Shown here: in pieces, positions 8,815 through 17,484 of the stretch | How positions within the stretch are numbered: position 1 is the stretch's first letter | How the letters are laid out: each line of letters starts with the position of its first letter | Origin: an uncultured Rhodopila sp. | GTDB taxonomy: Bacteria > Pseudomonadota > Alphaproteobacteria > Acetobacterales > Acetobacteraceae | Assembly (NCBI GenBank): GCA_903932145.1 | Contig: CAIZFE010000086.1 | Span: 186,001-250,000 of the forward strand | Direction of reading: 5' to 3' | Length of the DNA: 64,000 nucleotides | The notes under the pieces: model-generated | Databases searched by the model: none | Told to the model about the DNA's origin: nothing | Seen by the model: only the letters and a program-made list of their open reading frames with translations | Program-made: the position numbers and the translations under genes

Positions 8815-8931
8815 GGCGTTGATATCGACTCTCCGCTAGCGCCATCCCGTCATGCCGAATAAGGTCGGCATCCACGTCTTTTGTTAGTGTAACAAAGACG
8901 TGGATGGTGCGCCTTCGCGCACCATGACGAT
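8815..8931. repeat. Intergenic hairpin repeat, family A, copy 1
   Basis: One of three copies (also at 14508-14623 and 37352-37493). All have the order GTTGA..TCGACTCTC, GTCATGCCGA, GGTCGGCATCCACGTCTT, an inverted partner such as AACAAAGACGTGGATGG, then TGCGCCTTCGCGC and CCATGACGAT. The two arms form a hairpin of about 17 bp. It lies between the CoA-transferase and SDR genes. Confidence 0.85.
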
Positions 8932-8944
8932 GTATGTGAACTGC

Positions 8945-10117
8945 CTAAACGACCTTCCCCTCGTGCAACCGCGCAATCTCGTCTGTACTGTAACCAAGTT
9001 CCGCCAACACGGCATCGGTGTGCTCGCCGGCTTCCGGTGTGGCGCTGCGAATGCTCCACGGTGTGCGGCTGAGTTCGATCGGCTGCCCGATCACCTCGAC
9101 ATCACCCAGTACACCATGCGGCACGACGCGCGTCATAGCCAGATGTTTGACCTGAGGATCAGCGAAGACTTCGTTCATCTTGTAGATCGGACCGGACGGC
9201 ACGCCCGCCTTGTTCAAAGTCTCGATCCAGTCCGCCGAGGTCTTCGCCACGGTGATGGCGCCAATGGCCTCATTCAGCGCATCGCGGTTTTGCGAACGCA
9301 CGCGGCCTGTCGCATACAGAGGGTCGACAGCCAAATGGTCCGCCCCCAACGCTTTGCACAGACGGCGGTAGATGTCGTCGCCCGCCGCGGCGATGTTGAT
9401 ATAACCATCGGCCGTGGCAAACACGCCGGTCGGGATGCTGGTGGGATGGTTGTTGCCGGCCTGACCGGGCACGTCCTTGCCAATCGTCCAACGCGCGGCC
9501 TGGAAATCCAGCATTGAAATCTGGGCCCCGAGTAACGAACTCGTCACCCATTGGCCTTCGCCCGATTGCTCGCGCTCCAGCAGAGCAATCAAGATCCCCA
9601 TGGCGGCGAAAATCCCCGCCGTCAGGTCGGCGACCGGTATGCCAACCCGCATCGGGCCACGGCCGGGTTCACCAGTGATCGACATCAGGCCACCCATGCC
9701 CTGGGCGATCTGATCGAAGCCGGGCCGGTCAATATACGGGCCGTCCTGTCCGAAGCCGGAGATGCTGGCATAGACAATGCGCGGGTTGATCGCCTTCAGG
9801 CTCTCGTAATCCACCCCGAGGCGGAATTTTACATCCGGCCGGTAGTTTTCAACCACCACATCGGCCGTGGCGACAAGGCGCTTCATGATCGCCACACCGT
9901 CCGGCGATTTCAGGTTCAGCGTCAGGCTGCGCTTGTTGCGGTGCAGGTTTTGGAAATCGGGACCATGACGTTCCCCGCCCAGGCCGGCGTCACCCTCGGG
10001 CGATTCGATCTTGATGACGTCGGCGCCCCAGTCGGCCAGTTGCCGCACCGCCGTTGGACCGGCCCGCACGCGGGTGAGATCGATAACCTTGAAGCGAGCG
10101 AGAGGGCCAGTCGTCAT
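8945..10117 (-). CDS. Class III CoA-transferase (CaiB/BaiF family)
   Basis: A 390-residue protein that moves CoA between carboxylic acids; the family includes formyl-CoA transferase. The N-terminus FKVIDLTRVRAGPTAVRQLADWGADVIKIE is the signature CoA-binding region. GFDQIAQGMGGLMSITGEPG carries the Asp expected to form the acyl-anhydride intermediate (about residue 160). The ATG at 10117 has AAGGAA 8 bases upstream; the longer frame to 10246 lacks a site. With the SDR, nitroreductase and MFS genes on the same strand it may serve uptake and activation of an organic acid, but the substrate is unknown. Confidence 0.92.
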   Translation of the reverse strand: MTTGPLARFKVIDLTRVRAGPTAVRQLADWGADVIKIESPEGDAGLGGERHGPDFQNLHRNKRSLTLNLKSPDGVAIMKRLVATADVVVENYRPDVKFRLGVDYESLKAINPRIVYASISGFGQDGPYIDRPGFDQIAQGMGGLMSITGEPGRGPMRVGIPVADLTAGIFAAMGILIALLEREQSGEGQWVTSSLLGAQISMLDFQAARWTIGKDVPGQAGNNHPTSIPTGVFATADGYINIAAAGDDIYRRLCKALGADHLAVDPLYATGRVRSQNRDALNEAIGAITVAKTSADWIETLNKAGVPSGPIYKMNEVFADPQVKHLAMTRVVPHGVLGDVEVIGQPIELSRTPWSIRSATPEAGEHTDAVLAELGYSTDEIARLHEGKVV

Positions 10118-10267
10118 GCGGCAATTCCTTGTGGGCGTGGTGTCCGGGGGGAAATGTCGCACGGAACCGATGAACGGTCGAGGTTGCCGGGCCGTCTGAA
10201 TGCATCCTGGTTGACAATCGCAGGCGGAATTCGGAAGCTGCGTCAACTGTTCGTTAACTCTTTCCGC

Positions 10268-10305
10268 CTAAAACAGAAAAGCCGGCGGGAATTGGCCCGC
10301 CGGCT
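10268..10305 (-). terminator. Rho-independent terminator downstream of the MFS gene
   Basis: A perfect 10-bp stem AGCCGGCGGG / CCCGCCGGCT (10280-10289 with 10296-10305) with a 6-base loop. On the minus strand it is followed by a T-rich run. It is placed to end transcription of the MFS gene before the CoA-transferase gene. Confidence 0.75.
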
Positions 10306-10323
10306 AACCAGAGGAGGTTTGGG

Positions 10324-10419
10324 ATGGTGACTCATCTCATCTTCCTGCCATTTATACTCGTGATCATCCATGTAAAAGTCAAGATCATCCGGAAGCCAAT
10401 CATCCGGAAAAAGCGGTAG
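10324..10419 (+). CDS. Possible 31-residue membrane microprotein
   Basis: A short plus-strand frame with AGGAGG six bases before the ATG. It would encode a hydrophobic N-terminal half (THLIFLPFILVIIHV) and a strongly basic tail (KVKIIRKPIIRKKR), the layout of a single-span small membrane protein. It sits in the 390-bp gap between the MFS and CoA-transferase genes, antisense to any readthrough from the MFS gene. Nothing else is visible in that gap apart from the terminator. It could be chance: the evidence is only the ribosome binding site and the composition. Confidence 0.3.
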   Translation: MVTHLIFLPFILVIIHVKVKIIRKPIIRKKR

Positions 10420-10507
10420 GGTCAAGAACCGGCTCGCCTCGGTGCGGGTCGGATCGCCCCTGGTTGGCGAAAATCCTGAACAGATTGCCGAGGCCGACCC
10501 GACCCCA

Positions 10508-11815
10508 CTAAGCCGCCACCGCCACCCGAGGCTCAAACGCCGCCGCGTCGATCGGTTTTCCCGGAACCACAAAGATATAGATCAGTGTGCATACGGCCCC
10601 CAGCGAGGCGCTGAACAACAAGGCCGGCACGAAACTGCCGGTATCTTGCACGATGAACCCGGTAATAGCAGGCGCCAGAGCCCCGCCGATGTAGCCTCCG
10701 CAATTCTGGATGCTGCCGAGCGACGCCGTGCAATGTTTGGGTGCGATCACGCTGGCCAGAGCCCAGCACATCGCACCCGCCATCCCGTTGAACAGCAGCG
10801 CCGTGGAAATCGCCGCTACAGCAACGAAGGTGCTCGGTGTCAGCGCCGCCACAACGGTGAATCCCGCCATGCCGCCAAGTCCGATCACCACCGGCACCTT
10901 GCAAGAGTTGACCGGAGACACGCCCCGCCGGGCCAGATGATCCGCCAGCCAGCCGGCCCCGATACTGCCGATGACGCCAAATGCGAACGGGATCCCCGCG
11001 ACCCAGCCGGTCTTGGGGATGCTCATATGACGTTCTATTTCCAAATACCCGGGCAGCCAAGCCTGATAAACCCAGCCCATATAGACCTCACCAAAAAATC
11101 CAAACACCATGCCCCAGGTGGCCCGATAGGCGAATAGGTGCTTCCAGTCGGCCCAGGTCACTCGTTCTGCTGTAGAAGCGACCTCACCGTCCGACAGATA
11201 GGCTTTTTCCTCAGCGGTCAGATCGACTTCGCGCGGTTCGCGATAGACGGCATACCAGATCGCCGATACCGCAATGCCGACGGCGCCCATGATGATGAAC
11301 ATCCAACGCCAGCCGAACGTCAGCATCAGAGCGGTCAACACCAGCGGTGCGATGGCCGGTCCGAGCTTCGATCCACACAGGCCGATGCCCGTGGGCAGGC
11401 CGCGTTCTCGCACGTTGTACCAGTCCCGAACCACCCGAACCAAACCGGAGAATTGCGGGGATTCGCCAAGTCCAAGGAAGACCCGGGCGCCGACGAATTG
11501 CCAGAAATTGCCGACCAGACCGCCTAGCGCCTGGGCCAGCGACCAAACGAACATGCCGGCACCCAGCATTCGGCGTGGACCGGCGCGGTCCACCAGCGCC
11601 CCTGCCGGAAGCTGGAAGGCGGCGTACGCCCACAAGAACGCGGACAGCAGCAACCCCATCTCGGAGATTGATAATCCAAGATCGGCTCGAATCAGTGGAT
11701 TGGCCACCGCCAAGGTGGACCTGTCGATATAGTTGACCGCGCAGCCCAGCGTAATCAGCCCGATCGAGTTGCGTTGGATACGTTTGATCCGCGCGGATGC
11801 CGCAATGGAAGCCAT
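10508..11815 (-). CDS. MFS transporter, anion:cation symporter (ACS)-like
   Basis: A 435-residue inner-membrane carrier with about 12 hydrophobic segments. The N-terminal motif INYIDRSTLA-like CAVNYIDRSTLAVANP and the loop GALVDRAGPRRML between helices 2 and 3 are typical of the ACS group, which transports organic anions such as sugar acids, tartrate or aromatic acids. GLGESPQFSGLVRVVRDWY is the conserved helix-4 segment. GGAGC precedes the ATG. It is transcribed toward the CoA-transferase gene but separated from it by a terminator. Substrate unknown. Confidence 0.92.
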   Translation of the reverse strand: MASIAASARIKRIQRNSIGLITLGCAVNYIDRSTLAVANPLIRADLGLSISEMGLLLSAFLWAYAAFQLPAGALVDRAGPRRMLGAGMFVWSLAQALGGLVGNFWQFVGARVFLGLGESPQFSGLVRVVRDWYNVRERGLPTGIGLCGSKLGPAIAPLVLTALMLTFGWRWMFIIMGAVGIAVSAIWYAVYREPREVDLTAEEKAYLSDGEVASTAERVTWADWKHLFAYRATWGMVFGFFGEVYMGWVYQAWLPGYLEIERHMSIPKTGWVAGIPFAFGVIGSIGAGWLADHLARRGVSPVNSCKVPVVIGLGGMAGFTVVAALTPSTFVAVAAISTALLFNGMAGAMCWALASVIAPKHCTASLGSIQNCGGYIGGALAPAITGFIVQDTGSFVPALLFSASLGAVCTLIYIFVVPGKPIDAAAFEPRVAVAA

Positions 11816-12048
11816 CGGTTTGCTCCGGTTGGAGTCTGTTGTGACGTTTCGCCATGAAGCCTAGGCGGGGATTGGGGGATTGACCATAGCGACTGGTCAG
11901 GCGGGCAATGCCGCAAACTGCCCGAGACATTCAGCACTGAATGTGAGTGCGAACACACAACGAACAGGATCGTATGTGTTCGTTAGTTTAAAGAATAGAC
12001 TAATGGTACGAATGGGGCCGGGGTCAATGCCTCGATCCCCACCGGACT

Positions 12049-13707
12049 TTATGCAACGCCTTCGGGCCGCATGCCCTTGGGAAGAGTCGCCAGAGACTCG
12101 GTTGTATCGAAATCGCGCAGGACCGCGTCGTCGGCCATTTCGATTTCGCACACGAATTCGGTATGTTTGCCAACCAGGAATCTGGCGCCGGAATCTCCGC
12201 TGATCTGGAGGATCTCCGGAAAGAACCGCCGGTCCCACAGCATCGGATTGCCCTGCTTGCCGCGGAACGTCGGTAGCACGATCAGGCGCCCCTCGGCGGG
12301 GTCGTACATCGATATCAACCGGTCGATCATGCGGCCCGTCACCAGGGGCATGTCGCCCAGGCACACCACCGCGGCGGCACATTCAGGGGGCACCGCCGCG
12401 ATCCCGGCTTTCAGGCTGGCGGACAATCCCTCGGCATAGTCAGAAGCATGAACATACCGCACCGGCCGGCCGCCGAGCGAATGTTCGATCTGTTCCGCCT
12501 GATGCCCGGTCACGACCAGGATAGGTCTGGCATTCGACGACAACACGTTATCGACGACGCGGGCGATCATCGGCTTACCAGCCTTGTCGGTCACCAGCAG
12601 CTTGTTATGCGGCGCCATCCGCCGGGATCGTCCGGCACCCATGATCACCGCCGCGATCACGGGCGCACTCCTGGGCGCGGCGCCCGAACGGGGTGTCGCA
12701 GGGGCCTTCTCGCGCGGCATCGGCCGGGTTTCCATCTCTTTCAACAGACCGCCGACGCCCATCAGCATCAGGTCCCTAGACGTGACCGGAACCCCGGCGA
12801 ATAATCGTGTCAGTACGAAATCGATGCCATTCAGCGCCGGGCTGCGCGCGCAGCCCGGCAGCACCAAAGCCGGCGTGGTGCCGATCCGCCCCAGGCAGAT
12901 CAGGTTCCCCGGATCGACCGGCATACCGAAATGCAGGATTTCGCCACCCGCGCGCACGATCCCGGCCGGTCCGACATCGCGCCGGTCCACCACAGCCGAG
13001 GCACCGATCACCAGCAACAGATCCGCCCCTGACGCCTTCAGAGTGTCGAGCGCGCGTCCCACCGCGTCCTCGTGATGCGCGCAGCGGATCGCCGGCAGCA
13101 GGGTGCCGGTCAAAGCGGTGATGCGGGCATCGGTGATGGCGATCGTCTTGTCGGTAACGCTGTCTTTCAGGCCTGGAAGTTCGGTGATGACAAGCCCGAC
13201 CTTCAGGTGCCGGAATGGATGCAGCGTCAACGGGCTGGTGCCTTGCCGGGCCAGAGCTTCCGCGACCGACAGGACGTTGCCGGGTACCGAGAATGGAATG
13301 ATCTTGATCGTTGCGACCAGATCCTTCGGCGCGACCACGGCATAATCCGGCAGCGTCCCGATGGTCAGCGCTTCGTCGATCGTGTTCAGGCGGTTGATTC
13401 GCGCGGTGTCGATCCGGAGCAATCCCGGCACCTCGGCCGACAAATTCACCCGTCCCGTCGCCGCTCGGGATCGCGCGATCAGGGGTGACACCAGCGGAGT
13501 CGCCAAACGGTCGGCGGCGATGTCCTCCGGCACATCGCCCGGTTCCAGGTGGGCGCAAATGACATCCAGCCGGCCGGCGGTACGCAGCGCCTCGATCGCC
13601 GAGTCGTCCAACAACGATCCTTTACGGATCATCCGTTCCCCGACCTTCTGGCTGTGCGCCATGATCGCGCCTTTGGCCTCGTCCAGCGGGGCGGCGCCAA
13701 ATTTCAT
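12049..13707 (-). CDS. Molybdopterin-binding / MobA-like nucleotidyltransferase fusion
   Basis: A 552-residue two-domain protein. Residues about 160-330 resemble the MoeA/MogA-type molybdopterin-binding domain (ADLLLVIGASAVVDRRDVGPAGIV). Residues about 355-545 are an NTP-transferase domain with VIMGAGRSRRM and a downstream NKLL lysine, as in MocA/MobA enzymes that attach CMP or GMP to molybdopterin. This architecture occurs next to xanthine dehydrogenase-family genes, where it makes or inserts the MCD cofactor. It overlaps the XdhC C-terminal gene by 4 bases, so the two are coupled. The role in maturing the Mo hydroxylases of this window is inferred from context. Confidence 0.88.
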   Translation of the reverse strand: MKFGAAPLDEAKGAIMAHSQKVGERMIRKGSLLDDSAIEALRTAGRLDVICAHLEPGDVPEDIAADRLATPLVSPLIARSRAATGRVNLSAEVPGLLRIDTARINRLNTIDEALTIGTLPDYAVVAPKDLVATIKIIPFSVPGNVLSVAEALARQGTSPLTLHPFRHLKVGLVITELPGLKDSVTDKTIAITDARITALTGTLLPAIRCAHHEDAVGRALDTLKASGADLLLVIGASAVVDRRDVGPAGIVRAGGEILHFGMPVDPGNLICLGRIGTTPALVLPGCARSPALNGIDFVLTRLFAGVPVTSRDLMLMGVGGLLKEMETRPMPREKAPATPRSGAAPRSAPVIAAVIMGAGRSRRMAPHNKLLVTDKAGKPMIARVVDNVLSSNARPILVVTGHQAEQIEHSLGGRPVRYVHASDYAEGLSASLKAGIAAVPPECAAAVVCLGDMPLVTGRMIDRLISMYDPAEGRLIVLPTFRGKQGNPMLWDRRFFPEILQISGDSGARFLVGKHTEFVCEIEMADDAVLRDFDTTESLATLPKGMRPEGVA

Positions 13708-14402
13708 GGGGCGGGCTTCGACGGCAACGGAGCGTTGCGGCGCACCGCGACGATCTCGGCGATGATGGACAGAGCGATTTCCGGCGCGGTGACGGCTTCG
13801 ATGTTCAGGCCGACCGGGCCGCGGATTCGGGACAACGCGTCGTCCTGGTGCCCCAACTCTCGCAGCCGGTTCAACCGAGCCGCGTGGGTGCGGCGGGACC
13901 CGAGGGCGCCGATGTAAAATGCCTGCGATTTCAGCGCGCGGTCCAGGGCGGGATCGTCCAGCTTGGGGTCGTGAGTCAGCGTCACCACAGCGGTCCGGCT
14001 GTCGGGGGCGAACTTGTCCAGCGCTTCGTCGGGCCAGTCAGTGGAAATGACGGTGTCCGGGAAGCGTTCGTCGGACGCGAAAGACCGGCGGGGATCGACC
14101 ACGGTGACCGAGAACCCGCACGGAACCGCGAACGGCACCAGCGCCTGCGCGATGTGCACGGCGCCGACGACGATCAGCCGCAGTGGCGGATTGTAGGCAT
14201 GCAGAAACCAGTCGGTGTCGCCCAGTTTGACGGTGCCGCTCTCGTCACGGTCCAGCGCGCGGGTGGCGGCCTCGTTCAGGTCGGCCGGTGCGTCCGGGTC
14301 CGGCAGCAGGCGTTGCTCGCCCGATGGCAGGCGGGTCGCCAACACGACGGGACGCTTGTTTTGCTTCGCCTGTTCTAACGCGGCGAGTATGTCTGGTGTC
14401 AT
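13704..14402 (-). CDS. XdhC-family protein, Rossmann (C-terminal) half
   Basis: A 232-residue protein equivalent to the C-terminal half of XdhC, the chaperone that binds sulfurated Mo cofactor and inserts it into xanthine dehydrogenase-type apoenzymes. LIVVGAVHIAQALVPFA (about residues 75-91) matches the conserved G..H.A segment, VTVVDPRR is the end of the second Rossmann strand, and AFYIGALGSRRTHAARLNRL is the typical XdhC_C core. The N-terminal XdhC/CoxI half is a separate gene at 14661-14981, and a repeat element lies between them. Confidence 0.9.
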   Translation of the reverse strand: MTPDILAALEQAKQNKRPVVLATRLPSGEQRLLPDPDAPADLNEAATRALDRDESGTVKLGDTDWFLHAYNPPLRLIVVGAVHIAQALVPFAVPCGFSVTVVDPRRSFASDERFPDTVISTDWPDEALDKFAPDSRTAVVTLTHDPKLDDPALDRALKSQAFYIGALGSRRTHAARLNRLRELGHQDDALSRIRGPVGLNIEAVTAPEIALSIIAEIVAVRRNAPLPSKPAP

Positions 14403-14507
14403 GGACGGTTATCCTGCGACTTGGATGGACATGTTAGCGCGTCTGGCCGGGATTGGGGAGGGCGCGGCATGTTCGCGGGCCGCCACGACTCCCGGCGTTA
14501 TCCCTGC

Positions 14508-14623
14508 CGGCGTTGATCTCGACTCTCGGCCAGCGTCGACGTCATGCCGACGAAGGTCGGCATCCACGTCTTCTGTTGTCTTAACAAAAACGTAGATGGT
14601 GCGCCTTCGCGCTCCATGACGAT
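14508..14623. repeat. Intergenic hairpin repeat, family A, copy 2
   Basis: Same organisation as the copies at 8815 and 37352: CGTTGATCTCGACTCTCGG, GTCATGCCGA, GGTCGGCATCCACGTCTT, a partly mutated inverted arm (AACAAAAACGTAGATGG), TGCGCCTTCGCGC and CCATGACGAT. It lies between the two XdhC half-genes, inside what otherwise looks like one operon. Confidence 0.85.
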
Positions 14624-14660
14624 ATCAGGACGATCTGCATGTGTCAGAAACAACGTCGCC

Positions 14661-14981
14661 CTAGTTCAGCCTCTCGACAAACACCTTCACCTTACCGCCG
14701 CAGGCCAACCCGACTTCCCAAGCCTTTTCATGGCTCACCCCGAAATCGAGCAACTGCGGCGTTCCCGACTCGATCGTCTGCATCGCGGCGTCGGCGACGG
14801 CGCCCTCGATGCAGCCGCCGGACACCGATCCTGCCATGCGGCCGGATTTGGTCACCGCCATCTGACTACCGGCCGGCCGAGGCGAACTGCCCCAGGTTTC
14901 GGTGACCGTGGCGATCGCCACCTGCTCTCCGGCCGCACGCCATGCGGCGGCGGTGGACAGGATATCTTCGGACAGGCTCAT
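14661..14981 (-). CDS. XdhC/CoxI-family protein, N-terminal domain only
   Basis: A 106-residue stand-alone XdhC_CoxI domain. The hallmark VAIATVTETWGSSPRPAGSQMAV is followed by GRMAGSVSGGCIEGAV, with the conserved cysteine in SGGCIEG, and LACGGKVKVFVE. In full-length XdhC this domain precedes the Rossmann half. It overlaps the VWA gene by 4 bases (ATGA), so the two are translationally coupled. It is expected to help sulfurate or insert the Mo cofactor. Confidence 0.9.
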   Translation of the reverse strand: MSLSEDILSTAAAWRAAGEQVAIATVTETWGSSPRPAGSQMAVTKSGRMAGSVSGGCIEGAVADAAMQTIESGTPQLLDFGVSHEKAWEVGLACGGKVKVFVERLN

Positions 14982-16183
14982 AAACGTCTTCCTTTCATGG
15001 GTGCGGGACGAGACAGCAAATCAATCAGGCTGCGCAGGCTGGCCAGATTATGCACCGGACGGAATTCATCCACATGCGGCAGCATGGCGCGAATACCCTG
15101 GGATTTTGGTTCAAACCCGCTCCAGCGCAACAGCGGGTTCAGCCATACCAGCCGTGTGCAGGACCGATGCAGCCGATCCATGTTCTCCGCCAGGCCGTGA
15201 GCGCCGTCGCGATCCAACCCGTCGGTGATCAGCAAGACGACCGCGCCCTGACCCAGGACGCGCTTGGCCCACAGGTGGTTGAAGCTGGCGACGGCCTCGC
15301 CGATCCGGGTGCCGCCGGACCAGTCCGGCACCGCGTGCGCGACCATTTGGAACGCGACCTCAGGGTCGCGCGCCTTGAGTTGGCGGGTCACGTTGGACAG
15401 GCGGGTGCCGAACAGGAATACCGAGACGCGGTCCCGATCATTCGTCACCGCGTGCAGAAAGTGCAGCAGGATCTGTGCATACCGAGCCATAGAGCCGGAG
15501 ATGTCGCACAGGACGACCAGCGGCGGCGGCCGGGTGATGCGGCGGTTTCGCGCGATTGTCAGGATTTCGCCGCCCTGGCGCAGGCTGGCCCGGATCGTTC
15601 GCCGGAGGTCGGTTTTCGGGCCGTTCTGATCGGCGCGCAAGCGACGGGTGCGGCGCAGGTCGAGCGGCAGTACAAGGCGGCGGATTTCACGTTTCGCCTC
15701 GGCGATTTCGGTGGCGCCCATCGCCTCGAAATCCATCTGCTGCAGCCGCTCCTGTTCGGACACCGTCATCGTCATGTCGGTGACCGGCGGTTCGTCCTTT
15801 GGCTGTGACGGCTTGTTCTTCTTCGACGCAAACGCCTCCGCGACGCGGCGCGCGGCCGGGGGAGGGCGTTCGGTCTTCTTCTCTTTTTGCGCTTCCAGCA
15901 ACGCCATCGCGGCAGCCTGTTCCGCCGTCGACGGATCGCGCCAAAACAATGCGAAGGCCTGGTCGAACACGTCCTGATGCTCGTGGCGATGGATCATCGC
16001 GGTGCGCAACGCGGTGCGCGCCTGAGTCTTGGAGGCAAGGTCGATGCGCGTCAGCGCGTCCTGCGCCGCGATGCTCTCGGCGGGGCCAACAGGCAGGCCG
16101 GCACGCCGCAGCAGTCGTGCGAAATGCATGACGTTGGCGGCGAGGCGGGGTTCAGGCTGGTTCAGCGGATCGACGGTGCTCAT
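14978..16183 (-). CDS. VWA-domain protein, CoxE-like
   Basis: A cytoplasmic protein of about 401 residues with a C-terminal von Willebrand A domain. VVLCDISGSMARYAQILLHFLHA gives the MIDAS DxSGS motif, and GGTRIGEA and LLITDGLDRDG are further metal-site segments. The N-terminal FARLLRRAGLPVGPAES is typical of CoxE, which works with the AAA+ protein CoxD in maturing CO dehydrogenase-type enzymes. No CoxD gene is adjacent here. The start is uncertain: ATG at 16183 or 16204 both fit and neither has a strong binding site. It is the first gene of the maturation operon running to 12049. Confidence 0.85.
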   Translation of the reverse strand: MSTVDPLNQPEPRLAANVMHFARLLRRAGLPVGPAESIAAQDALTRIDLASKTQARTALRTAMIHRHEHQDVFDQAFALFWRDPSTAEQAAAMALLEAQKEKKTERPPPAARRVAEAFASKKNKPSQPKDEPPVTDMTMTVSEQERLQQMDFEAMGATEIAEAKREIRRLVLPLDLRRTRRLRADQNGPKTDLRRTIRASLRQGGEILTIARNRRITRPPPLVVLCDISGSMARYAQILLHFLHAVTNDRDRVSVFLFGTRLSNVTRQLKARDPEVAFQMVAHAVPDWSGGTRIGEAVASFNHLWAKRVLGQGAVVLLITDGLDRDGAHGLAENMDRLHRSCTRLVWLNPLLRWSGFEPKSQGIRAMLPHVDEFRPVHNLASLRSLIDLLSRPAPMKGRRL

Positions 16184-16344
16184 GTTGGAGGTAATGGAAG
16201 CCATGCGGCGGGCTGGTGCAAGAGGCCGGTGAATCCGACTGCCGGGCCGGTCTGAATCTCGCGGGTCCGCTTTCATAAACCCGCCAACGCCCGAGGCGAC
16301 ATGATCCGCAGGCGGTCCGGTCATGCCGAAGAAGGGCACTGCCG

Positions 16345-16365
16345 ATATCGATTATTATTCGATAT
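16345..16365. promoter_or_regulatory. Perfect inverted repeat upstream of the parvulin gene
   Basis: ATATCGA - TTATTAT - TCGATAT, a perfect 7-bp palindrome with an AT-rich spacer. It lies in the short divergent region between the VWA gene and the peptidylprolyl isomerase gene. It may be an operator for either, but no regulator is identified. Confidence 0.35.
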
Positions 16366-16443
16366 AAATATTCCCATTGATTTAACCGGGCCGCGTCTGT
16401 TTGGGTGCGTCTCAGTCCATCAGCTTCGCGGAGTCCGAATTCC

Positions 16444-17418
16444 ATGTTGACCAAACAATCCGCCGCCGCGGTCAGGTTTGCGTTTTGCGGCGCTCTGGTG
16501 GTCGCCGGGTTGTGGGACAAGGCTCGGGCGGACGAGGCGCCCCCGGCGGCGGCCGTCGTGCCTGCGGTGGATGATAAGCCGGCAGCGCCCGCGGACCTGG
16601 CCAATCTGCTGGACGTGATGGCGAAACAACTGGAGGACAAACCAAATTTTGTCGTGTTGCAGTTGGAGTCGCTGTCGATCACCCAGGGCGACGTCGCGGA
16701 AATTGTTCGGGCGATGCCACCCGCCATCACCATGCTGGGGTTCGCCGAAGTCTATCGCCGTGCCCTGGACGTAACGATCCGGCAAAAGGCGATGGTGCTC
16801 CGGGCACGATTGGAGCATCTCGATCAAGATCCCAAAGTGATCCATCTCGCTGCCCTCGCGAACGAGCGGGTTTTGGCTGACGCCTGGCTCAGGCGCCAGG
16901 CGGATGCCGCTATCACCGACAAGGCACTGCGTGAGCGTTATGATCGCGATATCGCCGGGAAACCGGCCGCGCCGTTGGTACGTGCCCGCGTTATTCTGCT
17001 GCCGACGGAAGCCGAAGCCACCCTCGTCATTCAGCAACTGCGCGATGGAGCCAATTTCGGCACCCTCGCGCGCGATCTGAGCAAAGACCCGACTGCCCCG
17101 AAGGAGGGTGATCTGGGCTATCTGCCGCGTGATGCCTTGCAACCCGACGTCGCGGCGGCGGCGTTCTCGCTGTCACCTGGCGAGGTGTCGTCTTATCCGA
17201 TCCCGTCGCGGCTTGGCTTTTTCGTGATTAAGGTCGAAGGCCGGACCACACGGGATACGCCGTCGTTCGATGAGGCGCGCGGCGGTCTGGAGAAAGCGCT
17301 CCGCGCCGACGCGACCCGGAAAGCGGTCGAATCTTTGCTGGACAATATCAAATTCGTTGCCCCCACAAAGGCGGGTCAGGCCGCGGCGGGGCAGGGGGTG
17401 ATTCCCGCGAAACCGTAA
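16444..17418 (+). CDS. Periplasmic peptidylprolyl isomerase, parvulin (PpiC/SurA type)
   Basis: A 324-residue exported foldase. The hydrophobic N-terminal segment (VRFAFCGALVVAGL, ending near ARADE) is a signal peptide. A SurA-N-like helical part follows, and the parvulin domain spans about residues 175-280: VRARVILLPTEAEA, GANFGTLARDLSKDPTAPKEGDLGYLPRD and SRLGFFVIKVE. This block is the standard rotamase signature. The ATG at 16444 has GGAG 10 bases upstream; an earlier in-frame ATG at 16405 would spoil the signal peptide. It is a single gene, convergent with the PEP-CTERM gene. Confidence 0.9.
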   Translation: MLTKQSAAAVRFAFCGALVVAGLWDKARADEAPPAAAVVPAVDDKPAAPADLANLLDVMAKQLEDKPNFVVLQLESLSITQGDVAEIVRAMPPAITMLGFAEVYRRALDVTIRQKAMVLRARLEHLDQDPKVIHLAALANERVLADAWLRRQADAAITDKALRERYDRDIAGKPAAPLVRARVILLPTEAEATLVIQQLRDGANFGTLARDLSKDPTAPKEGDLGYLPRDALQPDVAAAAFSLSPGEVSSYPIPSRLGFFVIKVEGRTTRDTPSFDEARGGLEKALRADATRKAVESLLDNIKFVAPTKAGQAAAGQGVIPAKP

Positions 17419-17432
17419 CGTCTAAGCAGACA

Positions 17433-17465
17433 AAATCGCGCCGCGCCGAATGGCGGACGCGATTT
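17433..17465. terminator. Probable bidirectional terminator
   Basis: An inverted repeat AAATCGCG ... CGCGATTT with an extended GC-rich inner stem, centred between the convergent parvulin and PEP-CTERM genes. The flanking A/T ends suit termination on both strands. Confidence 0.6.
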
Positions 17466-17484
17466 GAACTGTCGGCTTCGCCGA

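Noticed and set aside
10243-10572. Minus-strand 109-codon frame between the MFS and CoA-transferase genes
   Set aside because: It runs through the terminator hairpin and overlaps the MFS 3' end; no family features.
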